A stretch of DNA of 50,289 bases from Opitutaceae bacterium (lineage in GTDB: Bacteria; Verrucomicrobiota; Verrucomicrobiia; Opitutales; Opitutaceae): the NCBI GenBank assembly GCA_003151495.1, contig PLXR01000027.1:56581-106869 (forward strand), read 5' to 3'. Each line of letters opens with the position of its first letter. Within the stretch, counting starts at the first letter, position 1. Positions 23,288 through 31,796 of the stretch are shown here, piece after piece. Position numbers and translations under genes: made by a program. The notes under the pieces were generated by a model. That model was not told where the DNA came from and searched no databases. It saw only the letters and a program-made list of their open reading frames with translations.

Positions 23288-24511
23288 ATGTTACCATCCG
23301 CCCCGACCGACTACCTTCGCCGAATTGAGGATGACCTGCGCCAGAACATCCTTCCCTTCTGGATCGAGCATGTCGTCAACAGGGAGGGCGGGAGTTTCTA
23401 CGGGGCGATCTCGAACGACCTCGCGGTGGACCGCGGCGCGGAGCGCGGCGCCCTCCTCACGTCGCGGATCCTCTGGACGTACTCGGCCGCCTACGCGCAC
23501 TACCGCGAGCCCGACTACCTCGCGATGGCCGACCACGCCTACGCGGACCTCACCCGGCATTTCCTGGACGGGGAGAACGGGGGCTTCTTCTGGTCGGTCG
23601 CCGCGGACGGCAGGGTCCTGCGCGACCGAAAGCAGGTCTACGGCCAGGCGTTCGCCCTCTACGCGCTCGCCGAGTACCACTTCGCCTCGGGACGGCCCGA
23701 GCCCCTCGAGCTGGCAAAGGCCACCCACCGCCTGATCGAGAGGCATTCCAGGGCCCGGCACGGCGGCTACCTCGAGGCGTTCGGGAGGGCGTGGGAGCCG
23801 ATCGCGGACATGCGCCTGAGCGAGGTGGACATGAACGAGCCCAAGTCCCAGAACACCCACCTGCACGTTATGGAGGCCTACACGCGCCTCCTCGCGCTCT
23901 GGCCCGACGCGGGCCTGCGGACGGCGCTCCGGGAGCTTGTCGAGATCATGCTCACCCGCATCGTCGACCCCGCGAGCGGCCACCTGGGGCTCTTCTTCGC
24001 CGAGGACTGGACGCCGAGGTCCGACCGGGTGTCCTACGGGCACGACATCGAGGCGGCGTGGCTCCTTGTCCGCGCGGCCGAGGTTCTCGGGGACCCGGCG
24101 CTCACCGCGCGGATCCGGGCGCTCGCCGTCCGGATCGCCGAGACGACCCTCTCGGAGGGGATCGACGCCGACGGGGGCGTCTTCAACCAGGGCGGCCCCT
24201 CGGGCCTCACCGACACCAACAAGGAGTGGTGGCCCCAGGCCGAGGCGGTCATCGGCTTCCTCGACGCCTACAGGATCTCGGGGGACGAGCGGCACCTCGC
24301 CGCGGCATTGCGGACCTGGGACTTCATCGAGTTCAGGCTCGTCGACCACCTCAGGGGCGAGTGGTTCCGGGGGGTCACGCGCGACGGGCGGGTCCTCGGG
24401 GGGGAGCTCAAGGTCAGCTTCTGGAAGTGTCCCTACCACAACGGCCGCGCGGGCCTGGAGGCGGTGAGCCGCCTCAGGGAGATCGCGGCCGCCCCCCCCT
24501 CCCAATCATGA
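23288..24511 (+). CDS. Cytoplasmic cellobiose/mannobiose 2-epimerase (AGE family)
   Basis: 407 residues from the ATG at 23288 (MLPSAPTDYLRRIEDDLRQN); a longer open frame upstream is unsupported. The length and the (alpha/alpha)6-barrel motifs match cellobiose 2-epimerases: 'NILPFWIEHVVNREGGSFYG', 'GALLTSRILWTYSAAY', 'EPKSQNTHLHVMEAYTRLL', 'YGHDIEAAWLL' with a catalytic His near 251, 'TNKEWWPQAEAVIGF' and 'WKCPYHNGRAGLEA' with the second catalytic His near 383. These enzymes turn the reducing-end sugar of a beta-1,4-disaccharide between glucose and mannose. No signal peptide, so cytoplasmic. The stop overlaps the GH130 phosphorylase start by 4 bases (ATGA). Together they fit the known route mannobiose to mannosylglucose to mannose-1-phosphate plus glucose. 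Preference for mannobiose over cellobiose is inferred from that partner. Confidence 0.92.
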   Translation: MLPSAPTDYLRRIEDDLRQNILPFWIEHVVNREGGSFYGAISNDLAVDRGAERGALLTSRILWTYSAAYAHYREPDYLAMADHAYADLTRHFLDGENGGFFWSVAADGRVLRDRKQVYGQAFALYALAEYHFASGRPEPLELAKATHRLIERHSRARHGGYLEAFGRAWEPIADMRLSEVDMNEPKSQNTHLHVMEAYTRLLALWPDAGLRTALRELVEIMLTRIVDPASGHLGLFFAEDWTPRSDRVSYGHDIEAAWLLVRAAEVLGDPALTARIRALAVRIAETTLSEGIDADGGVFNQGGPSGLTDTNKEWWPQAEAVIGFLDAYRISGDERHLAAALRTWDFIEFRLVDHLRGEWFRGVTRDGRVLGGELKVSFWKCPYHNGRAGLEAVSRLREIAAAPPSQS

Positions 24512-25776
24512 AGAAGAAAACCAAGACACCAGGGCGGCCCGAGGCCGCCGCCGCAAAGCAAACGAAGACGGACGCGATCCCCGCGCGGGCGCCCCGGGCC
24601 TGGGCGAAGCGCCTCGCGAAGCTGCGCAGGAAGCACGAGAAGTTCCTCTCCAAGAAGAACCCGGTGGACCGCAAGTGGGACAACGGCGTTTTCGAGCGCT
24701 TCGAGCACCCCGCGATCACGTACCGCCACGCCCCGATCGAGTGGCGCTACGACCTGAACCCGGCGACGAACCCCTTCCTGATGGAGCGGCTCGGCGTCAA
24801 CGCGACACTCAACCCCGGCGCGTTCCACTGGAAGGGCAAGGTCCACATGGTCGTCCGTTTCGAGGGCTATGACCGCAAGAGCCTGTTTGCGATCGCCGAG
24901 AGCCCGAACGGGGTCGACAACTGGCGCTTCTGGGACGAGCCGGTGGACCTTCCCGAGATCAAGCCCGAGACGAACGTCTACGACATGCGCATCACGTTCC
25001 ACGAGGACGGCTGGATCTACGGGGTGTTCTGCTCCGAGGCGAAGGACCCCGGTGCGAAGCCCGGGGACCTGTCGAGCGCCGTCGCGGTCGCGGGCATGGT
25101 GCGCACGCGCAACTTCCGCAAGTGGGAGAGGCTCCCGAACCTGAAGACCCCGGCCTCCCAGCAGCGCAACGTCGTGCTCCACCCGGACTTCGTGGGCGGC
25201 AAGTACGCCTTCTACACCCGCCCCATGGACGGGTTCATCGACGTGGGATCCGGGGGCGGCATCGGGTGGACGCTCTGCGACGACATCACGACCGGCGTCA
25301 CCGGGCCCGAGACGATCATCGACGGCCGCGCGTACCACACGATCAAGGAGGTGAAGAACGGCCAGGGACCGGTCCCCCTGAGGACCGACAAGGGCTGGCT
25401 CCACCTGGCCCACGGCGTCCGCGCCTGCGCCGCGGGCCTGCGCTACACGCTCTACATGTTCATGACCTCGCTCGAGGACCCGACCCGGGTCATCGCGAGG
25501 CCGGGCGGCCACTTCCTCGCCCCGTACGGGGACGAGGGTTTCGGCGACGTCTCGAACGTGACGTTCTCGAACGGGTGGGTGAGGCTCCCCGACAAGGCGA
25601 AGACCGTGCTCATCTACTATGGCGGCTCCGACACCCGGTGCTACGTGGCCCGCTCGACGCTCGACCGCCTTGTCGACTGGTGCCTCCACACCCCCGAGGA
25701 CGCGCTCACCACGCGCCGCGCCGTCGATCAGAGGCTGGCGCTCATCCGCGCCAACAAGGCCCTCCTCGGGAAGTAG
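24508..25776 (+). CDS. GH130 4-O-beta-D-mannosyl-D-glucose phosphorylase
   Basis: 422 residues from the ATG at 24508. An N-terminal Lys/Ala-rich extension of about 30 residues precedes the five-bladed propeller. Subfamily-1 landmarks: 'NVYDMRITFHEDGWIYG' with the catalytic Asp near residue 160, 'SQQRNVVLHPD', 'YAFYTRPMDGFIDVGSGGGI' and 'GQGPVPLRTDKGWLHLAHGV', the last highly typical of mannosylglucose phosphorylases. The enzyme splits beta-1,4-mannosyl-glucose with phosphate into alpha-mannose-1-phosphate and glucose, saving one ATP. It has no signal peptide and acts in the cytoplasm. It is coupled to the epimerase by a 4-base overlap, and the esterase gene starts 17 bases downstream, so the three probably form one transcript. 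Confidence in family is very high and in substrate high. Confidence 0.94.
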   Translation: MKKKTKTPGRPEAAAAKQTKTDAIPARAPRAWAKRLAKLRRKHEKFLSKKNPVDRKWDNGVFERFEHPAITYRHAPIEWRYDLNPATNPFLMERLGVNATLNPGAFHWKGKVHMVVRFEGYDRKSLFAIAESPNGVDNWRFWDEPVDLPEIKPETNVYDMRITFHEDGWIYGVFCSEAKDPGAKPGDLSSAVAVAGMVRTRNFRKWERLPNLKTPASQQRNVVLHPDFVGGKYAFYTRPMDGFIDVGSGGGIGWTLCDDITTGVTGPETIIDGRAYHTIKEVKNGQGPVPLRTDKGWLHLAHGVRACAAGLRYTLYMFMTSLEDPTRVIARPGGHFLAPYGDEGFGDVSNVTFSNGWVRLPDKAKTVLIYYGGSDTRCYVARSTLDRLVDWCLHTPEDALTTRRAVDQRLALIRANKALLGK

Positions 25777-25792
25777 CCTCCTCACCCCTGCC

Positions 25793-28141
25793 ATGAACCC
25801 CCTGCTCCGGCCGATCCACGGCGCCGCGCTCGGCGCCCTCCTCCTTTGCGCCCCGCGCCTCATCGCGGACCCGGGCGCCGCGGCCGGGCAGCCCGCCGCC
25901 GACCCGGCCGGGGCCCTTGCCCGCGCCGGGGGGCGGACCGACGAGGCCCTCAAACGCGCCGACCTCGCGGCCTACCGGGGATGGCTAAAGTACCTCCGCC
26001 TTGACGCCGAGACCGAGGCGGGCCGGAGCGGCGTGGCGGGCGAGGCGGCGGTGGCGAAGGAGCGCAGGCTAGAGGAATGGCTCGCGAGGGTCTCGGCGGA
26101 CCCGCAGGTCCTGGCGTCACTCCGCGGCGTCCAGGAATGGGCCTACGAGTCCCCGGTCGACGGCTCGGGCCAGCCCTTCAGGTTCGTGATCCCGGGCGAC
26201 TACGATCCCACCCGTCCGGCGCCGCTGACCGTCTACATGCACGGCTACAGCGGCAACCACATCGAGCACTCGACGGGCATGGTGGCCCGCAACGGCTGGT
26301 TCGAGCTCTCGGTCCTCGGGCGCTCGAGGGGCGGCGGCTACCGCGCGCTCTCGGAGGCGGACGTCCTCCAGGCGGTCGACTACATCGAGGCGCACTGGTC
26401 GATAGACCCGGACCGCGTGAGCCTGAACGGAGGGAGCATGGGCGGAGGGGGCACCTACCGCCTCGGCTCGCGCTACCCGCAGCGCTGGTCCTCGGGCCGG
26501 CCCTCGTGCGGCTACGCGAGCTACATCCCCATGGGCAACCTCGCCACGCTCCCCATCTACGCGACCCACAGCTACGACGACCCGACGGTGTCCGTGCTGC
26601 ATGAGGTGGGGCCGCTCGCCGAGCTGCGCGAGCGGGGCGGCCAGGTCATATTCGACCTGACAGACGGGTTCGGGCACGCGGTCTGGGACTACAAGCTGGG
26701 CAACGAGCGCGGCCTCGCGTGGGAGAAGCTCCAGTCGAGGCCCCCGTCCAAGTCCCTGCGCCACATCGACTACACGGCCCTGGACGGCGGTGCGGTCCGG
26801 GGATGGTGGGCCGAGGTTGCCGAGTGGGGGCCCTCGCCCGGCCCCGCCCGCTTCGTGCTTTCCGCGGGGGCCGACAACCTCCTCTATGCGGCGCTGACGA
26901 ACGTCACCCGCCTTCGCCTCATCCTCGGCGAGTCGCCCTTTGACGCGGCGCTCCCGCTCCGGGTCTCCGTCAACGGGGCGGTGCCGATCGTGCTTCTCTC
27001 GCCCCTGCCTGCGGACGCAGTCCTCGCCGAGGGCGCGAGGGGGTGGGCTATCGAGACCGGCGCCCCGCCTGCCCCCTACAGGCTCCATACCCCCGGCAGC
27101 GCGACCCTCCTTTACCAGGGGGAGCCGCTCCTGATCGTCTACGGGACCCGCGGGTCCGAGGCGGAGAGGGCCGCGATGCGCGCCGCGGCGCTCGCCGCGA
27201 GCAAGAGCCCGCTGCCCGGGTGGGCCGCCGACGGCGGCGACTCGGGCAAGGACGGCGTACCGCACAGCCAGAACCTCTACGGCCGGCTCGGCACCCGTGA
27301 GGACTCCGCGGTCACGGATGCGGACATCGCCCGGTGCCACCTCGTCCTAATCGGTTCGGCCGCGCAGAACTCGGTCGTTGCGCGGATCGCGGGCCGGCTA
27401 CCCGTGCAATTCTCCGGGGGATCGGTCACCTGCTCGGACGGGGCTGCCTTTCCGGGCCCGCACCGCGCGCTCGGCCTCGTGCACTACAACCCGCTCGCCC
27501 CGGGCCGGCTCATCTTCTGGGTGGCCTCGGACGACCCGGCGGACTACGCGGCGAACTCCCCCATACCGGCGCTCATGTCCGGCGGCACCTCCATCTCTGG
27601 CAACGCCTTCGCGGGGGACCTGGTCGTGATGGACTCGGGGTCGCCGACCCTCGTCGCCGTCCGCAGCTTTGACTCCCGCTGGAATTGGGTGCCCGGCCGC
27701 GAGTCGTCGCCCGTGGTGCCCGCCGCCCTCGCGACGGCCCGCGACCTCTCGCTGGCCGTCGGCGACGCGGTCCGAAGGTCCGCCTCGGCCGACTTCGCGA
27801 TCGTGGGAACCTATGGCGACAAGGTGAAGCCGCCGTTCGCCGCGGGCACGACCCGGGTGTGCGACCTTGCGCCGCTCTTCGCCAACGAGCCGATAGGGAT
27901 GTTCGAGGTCTCGGGCGCCGAAATGCTCGCCCTCGCACGGGACGCGGTGTCCAAGGATTCGGGCCTCATGCTCGCGGGCTACGACGCGGCCAGGATAGCG
28001 CCCGGGAAACGCTACCGGGTCGCGCTCCCCGTCGGCACCCTCTGGGCGCTGAGCGGCGTCGTCCAGCCGGCGCCCCGGGACTACCGCTTGACGGGGCTCG
28101 ACACGGGCGACGCGGTCCTCCGCCTCCTGCTTGGAAACTAG
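25793..28141 (+). CDS. Secreted alpha/beta-hydrolase esterase with 5'-nucleotidase-C-like tail
   Basis: 782 residues from the ATG at 25793. A short signal peptide (about 1-25, 'GAALGALLLCAPRLIA') precedes a helical segment, then an alpha/beta hydrolase resembling feruloyl/acetyl esterases: oxyanion region 'VYMHGYSGNH', nucleophile Ser 215 in 'NGGSMGGGG', probable acid Asp 262 or 263 in 'HSYDDPTV', and His 295 in 'DGFGHAVWD'. A middle region of unclear fold follows, then about residues 670-760 resemble the C-terminal domain of 5'-nucleotidases ('AIVGTYGDKVKPPFAAGTTR', 'LFANEPIGMFEVSGAEML'). The metallophosphatase half of that family is absent. It is probably the third gene of the epimerase-GH130 operon and may remove acetyl or other ester groups from mannan in the periplasm or outside; substrate unproven. 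Confidence 0.8.
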   Translation: MNPLLRPIHGAALGALLLCAPRLIADPGAAAGQPAADPAGALARAGGRTDEALKRADLAAYRGWLKYLRLDAETEAGRSGVAGEAAVAKERRLEEWLARVSADPQVLASLRGVQEWAYESPVDGSGQPFRFVIPGDYDPTRPAPLTVYMHGYSGNHIEHSTGMVARNGWFELSVLGRSRGGGYRALSEADVLQAVDYIEAHWSIDPDRVSLNGGSMGGGGTYRLGSRYPQRWSSGRPSCGYASYIPMGNLATLPIYATHSYDDPTVSVLHEVGPLAELRERGGQVIFDLTDGFGHAVWDYKLGNERGLAWEKLQSRPPSKSLRHIDYTALDGGAVRGWWAEVAEWGPSPGPARFVLSAGADNLLYAALTNVTRLRLILGESPFDAALPLRVSVNGAVPIVLLSPLPADAVLAEGARGWAIETGAPPAPYRLHTPGSATLLYQGEPLLIVYGTRGSEAERAAMRAAALAASKSPLPGWAADGGDSGKDGVPHSQNLYGRLGTREDSAVTDADIARCHLVLIGSAAQNSVVARIAGRLPVQFSGGSVTCSDGAAFPGPHRALGLVHYNPLAPGRLIFWVASDDPADYAANSPIPALMSGGTSISGNAFAGDLVVMDSGSPTLVAVRSFDSRWNWVPGRESSPVVPAALATARDLSLAVGDAVRRSASADFAIVGTYGDKVKPPFAAGTTRVCDLAPLFANEPIGMFEVSGAEMLALARDAVSKDSGLMLAGYDAARIAPGKRYRVALPVGTLWALSGVVQPAPRDYRLTGLDTGDAVLRLLLGN

Positions 28142-28150
28142 GCCCGCCGC

Positions 28151-31100
28151 TCAGGGCGCGGCCGGCGCGAGCGTCATCGCCCGCGCGCCGCCCGGCACCG
28201 CGTGCTCGGAAACGGCGCCCGACGGCCACCTCACCCGAATCGTCCTTGCCGGGTTCGCGTCGGGATATCCGAACGCGCACGCGGGGGCGGACTGGCTGTA
28301 GTAGCCTGATCCCACGTAGACCTCCTGCGTCTCCGTCGTGCCGTCGGCAAGCTCGACCGTGATCCGGGCACCCACGGCCGTCGGATTGCCCGCCGGCCCC
28401 CTCAGCGCGATCCGCAGGGGCTCGCGCCCGGCGACACCGCGGTTCCTGAAGAAGAGGGGCGTGTCGTTGTTGCGGGTGACGACGAAGCCGGGCCATCCGT
28501 CGTGGCCGACGTCGGCGACGGCGAGCGCCTTGGCGTCGCCCGGAACAACGAGGCCGGATTCGGCCGGCGTGACGGGCGTGAAGTGCCCCTTCCCGTCCCC
28601 GCTCAGGAGCTGGCTGAGGCCCCCGTCGAACCGCCCCACCGCGGGGATCGGGGCAAACGAGTTCTGGACGGCGTACACCCCCGTGTGCCCCGAGCCGTCG
28701 AAATCGCCGGCCACCATGCCCTGGAGCGGCGAGATCTGCGCGATGCGCGGAAGGGGCTCGAACCGGTAGCTGCCGTCGGGCTGGCTGAGGAAGACGCCGC
28801 TCCGGAGTTCCGTCGCGGCGTAGCGCCGCGCCTGGGCAAGCCTGTCCTGGCCCAGGATCTCCTGGAGCGTCGCGCGGCTGTACCCGTCGTAGGTCGGAAA
28901 GCGCTTGAGGACCGCCGGGACCGAGGCCCCGATGTCGCGGCGGGTCCGCCACGGGAAAAGCCTGTCGCCCTCGTAATAGGCCTCGATCAGCTGGGGGGGG
29001 CCTCCGCCCCCCTTGAAGTCGCCTGCGAAAAGGAGCGCCGGATGGGCGGGGTCGGCCCTGTACTGGGTGTTGAGGCCCACGTTTCCGACCACGTAGTCGA
29101 TCCTCCCGTCGCCGTTGAAGTCCGCCGCGGCGATCGAGGTCCACCAGCCGGTGCCCGCCGAGGCGAACCCCGCCTTCTCGGTCCAGTCCTCGAAGCCCTT
29201 GCCCTGCAGATTGTGGAAGCACCTCACGCCGCCCCACTCAAGGGTCACAAGGAGGTCGGGCCATCCGTCTGCGTCGACATCGGTCCAGAGGGCCGAGGTC
29301 ACCATCCCGACCGAACGGAGCCCGGGCGCCAGGGTGTCGGTCACGTCCTCGAATCTCCCCCCGCGGTTGGCGAGGAGCGCGCTCCGGGGGGATGCCGGGT
29401 AGTTGCCCGTCTGGACGCGCCCCCCGATGAAGAGCCCGAGGCGGCCCGAGCGGTCGAAGTCCGCGGCCGCGACGGCGCCCGCGTTGATCGGGAGGGCGGG
29501 AAGCGCATCATCCGGGGCGGGGTGGAAGGAGCCGTGGCCGTCGTTCAGGTAGAGTCTCGGCTGATAGTCCGGGGCACCGGCGGGGATGGAGTTGCCCCCC
29601 TTGGTGACAAGGAGGTCCGCGGCCCCCGTGCCGGCCGCGTCGAAGAGAAGGATGGGCCCGTCGTCGAGCGCGGGCGTGGCGAAGGCGGGTGACGCATCGG
29701 CGGCCGCGAAGCCGGCGGCCCTCGATCCGCGAAGCAGGCGCAGGGGGTCGAGGGTCGTCCCGCCGATCACCACGTCCTCGAGCCCCGATCCGAAGACGTC
29801 GCCCACGGCGAGCGCCGGGCCCCTGCCGTTCAGGCGGTGGGGAAGGAGCTTCTGCACGTAGAGTTCGTCGACCGCGTCCTCCCTCGACCTGAGGGAGGTC
29901 CCGGGCGCCGCGCTGGCCTCCTCGAACTGCCCCTTGGGCGCCGGGGGGACGGAGGGGACCGCGATCGCCTTCGAGGGCTCGGTCACGGTGTAGCGCCGGT
30001 CCGCGGGGAGGTTCTCAAAGACCTGGACGTGCCCGCTCGGCCAGGTGACGGTCATCCGGTTGACAGTCGCGCCCTCCCCGAGCCCGAAGTGGAGCATGGG
30101 CTCGCTGGTCGACATGTAGCCCCGGGCGAGCACGAGCTGCTGCGAGAGGACGCCCGCGGCGCCCTCGACCTTCACCACGGCGCCGACCCCGTAGCGGTTC
30201 GAGACCGTGCCGCGAAGGTAAACGTTCACCTTGTGCCCCGTGTCGCAGTCGTTTCGCAGGAGCGTCACGCCGCTGTGAAAGTTCGTGTAGACGATGTCCA
30301 GGTTTCCGTCGCCTGAGAGGTCGCCCACGGCGGCCCCGAATGCGATGCCCCTCTTGTCGACGCCCCAGGCCCCGCTCACGTCCTCGAACTCGAGGTTGCC
30401 CTTGTTGCGCAGCCCCAGGTGCCGCTCCACCCTCGGGGGGCTTGCGTACATGATCTTCACGCGCTCCACCGGGCTCTCGGCGCTCATCAGCTTGTGCTGG
30501 ACGTCGATCCCAGGGTCCCTCGGGAACCCGTTCGTGATGAACAGGTCGAGCCTGCCGTCGTTGTCGAAGTCCTCGAAGAGGGGAGACCAGGTCCAATCGG
30601 TCGCGGCCAGGCCCGAGAGGAAGGCCGCCTCGGCCAGCCGCGGGGTGCCCGTGTTCATGAGGAGTGCGTTGTGGTTGTACTTGGGCGCCGTGCCCGGCGC
30701 CTTGGGGTCCTCCTGCCGGGCGCGCGCGGTCGCCAGGTCGTGCTGGTCCTTCTCGTGGGTCAGGACGGCCATGTCGGCCGAGAGGAAGTCGATCCGGCCG
30801 TCGTTGTTCACGTCGCCCAGGTCCGCGCCCATCGACGAGAACGACGTGTGCGGAAGCGCCCTGTCGACGGCGTCGGAGAAGGTTCCGTCGCGGTTGTTGT
30901 GGTAGAGCTTGTCCGGGAACCCGTAGTCGTTGGCGACGTACAGGTCGGGCCACCCGTCGTTGTCGTAGTCCCACCAGGTCGCCGAGTGGCTCTGGGACGG
31001 CCCGCCGATCCCGGCCGGGTCCGTCACGTTCGTGAAGGTGCCGTTGCGGTTGTTGTGCAGGAGGTACCCGCGCTGGCCGTCCGGGTGCTGGGCGGCGTTC

Positions 31101-31765
31101 AGGACGTTGGTCGCGATGTACACGTCCAGGTAGCCGTCCCGGTCGTAGTCGGCGAACGCCGCCATGACGCTCGAATCCACGATGTCGAGCCCGTACGCGT
31201 GGGCCATCTCCCTGAAGGTGCCGTCCCCCTGGTTCACGTACAGGAGGTTCGGCGCCCTCGCACGGCAGACGTAGAGGTCGAGGAGCCCGTCGTTGTTCAC
31301 GTCGACGAACGCCGCTCCCTGGTTCCAGACGCCGGGCTCGGCGCCCACCCCCGCCTTCTCCGTCACGTCCTCGAACCTGTAGCCGCCCAGGTTCCTGAAG
31401 AGCCTGCAGCCCTCGGTCTTGCTGACCACGAAGATGTCGGGGCGCCCGTCGCCGTCGTAGTCGCCGATCGCGACGCCGGTGCCGATCGACGAGGTCTCGA
31501 ACTCCTGGTAGAGGTCGTTCATCATCCTCGGGTCGTTGTAGCGGTTCTCGGTGACGAGGCCCGTCTCCGAGGACGGCAGCTCGACGAACATCGTCCTCGC
31601 GCGGGGGTGGGGGTTCGCGGCGAACGGCGCCGAGGCGATGGAGCCCGCGTCGCCCTGCCCGGAGGCGGGCCGGCCCGCGGCGAGGAGGGCCGCGCATGCC
31701 CCGCAGAGGAGCGCGCGGGGCCGCAGGCCGATCCCCTTGCGACGCGCGGCGGCGACCAGTGTCAT
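28151..31765 (-). CDS. Secreted FG-GAP/ASPIC-UnbV protein 1 (two seven-bladed propellers)
   Basis: 1204 residues from the ATG at 31765; a TTG five codons upstream is less likely. Signal peptide at about 1-38 ending 'GRPASGQG'. The first half has seven DxDxDGxxD calcium-loop motifs, from 'DYDGDGRPDIF' (about 100) through 'DLSGDGNLDIV' (about 483), one per propeller blade, then an ASPIC/UnbV domain (about 511-590) with 'RGTVSNRYGVGAVVKV' and 'MTVTWPSGHVQVFENLP'. The second half repeats the plan with seven more degenerate loops ('DVFGSGLEDVV' to 'DVGHDGWPGFV') and another ASPIC/UnbV domain (about 1115-1204). The fold is related to integrin-alpha and CRTAC1. It lies 31 bases downstream of FG-GAP protein 2 on the same strand and converges on the esterase gene with a 9-base gap. 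Likely a calcium-dependent surface binding protein; ligand unknown. Confidence 0.87.
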   Translation of the reverse strand: MTLVAAARRKGIGLRPRALLCGACAALLAAGRPASGQGDAGSIASAPFAANPHPRARTMFVELPSSETGLVTENRYNDPRMMNDLYQEFETSSIGTGVAIGDYDGDGRPDIFVVSKTEGCRLFRNLGGYRFEDVTEKAGVGAEPGVWNQGAAFVDVNNDGLLDLYVCRARAPNLLYVNQGDGTFREMAHAYGLDIVDSSVMAAFADYDRDGYLDVYIATNVLNAAQHPDGQRGYLLHNNRNGTFTNVTDPAGIGGPSQSHSATWWDYDNDGWPDLYVANDYGFPDKLYHNNRDGTFSDAVDRALPHTSFSSMGADLGDVNNDGRIDFLSADMAVLTHEKDQHDLATARARQEDPKAPGTAPKYNHNALLMNTGTPRLAEAAFLSGLAATDWTWSPLFEDFDNDGRLDLFITNGFPRDPGIDVQHKLMSAESPVERVKIMYASPPRVERHLGLRNKGNLEFEDVSGAWGVDKRGIAFGAAVGDLSGDGNLDIVYTNFHSGVTLLRNDCDTGHKVNVYLRGTVSNRYGVGAVVKVEGAAGVLSQQLVLARGYMSTSEPMLHFGLGEGATVNRMTVTWPSGHVQVFENLPADRRYTVTEPSKAIAVPSVPPAPKGQFEEASAAPGTSLRSREDAVDELYVQKLLPHRLNGRGPALAVGDVFGSGLEDVVIGGTTLDPLRLLRGSRAAGFAAADASPAFATPALDDGPILLFDAAGTGAADLLVTKGGNSIPAGAPDYQPRLYLNDGHGSFHPAPDDALPALPINAGAVAAADFDRSGRLGLFIGGRVQTGNYPASPRSALLANRGGRFEDVTDTLAPGLRSVGMVTSALWTDVDADGWPDLLVTLEWGGVRCFHNLQGKGFEDWTEKAGFASAGTGWWTSIAAADFNGDGRIDYVVGNVGLNTQYRADPAHPALLFAGDFKGGGGPPQLIEAYYEGDRLFPWRTRRDIGASVPAVLKRFPTYDGYSRATLQEILGQDRLAQARRYAATELRSGVFLSQPDGSYRFEPLPRIAQISPLQGMVAGDFDGSGHTGVYAVQNSFAPIPAVGRFDGGLSQLLSGDGKGHFTPVTPAESGLVVPGDAKALAVADVGHDGWPGFVVTRNNDTPLFFRNRGVAGREPLRIALRGPAGNPTAVGARITVELADGTTETQEVYVGSGYYSQSAPACAFGYPDANPARTIRVRWPSGAVSEHAVPGGARAMTLAPAAP

Positions 31766-31796
31766 GCCGCGATGGGACAAACCCGAGCTTCTTTAG

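Noticed and set aside
25619-25792. Extended N-terminus for the esterase upstream of 25793
   Set aside because: It would overlap the end of the GH130 gene with Ser/Arg/Pro-rich sequence and would destroy the signal peptide.
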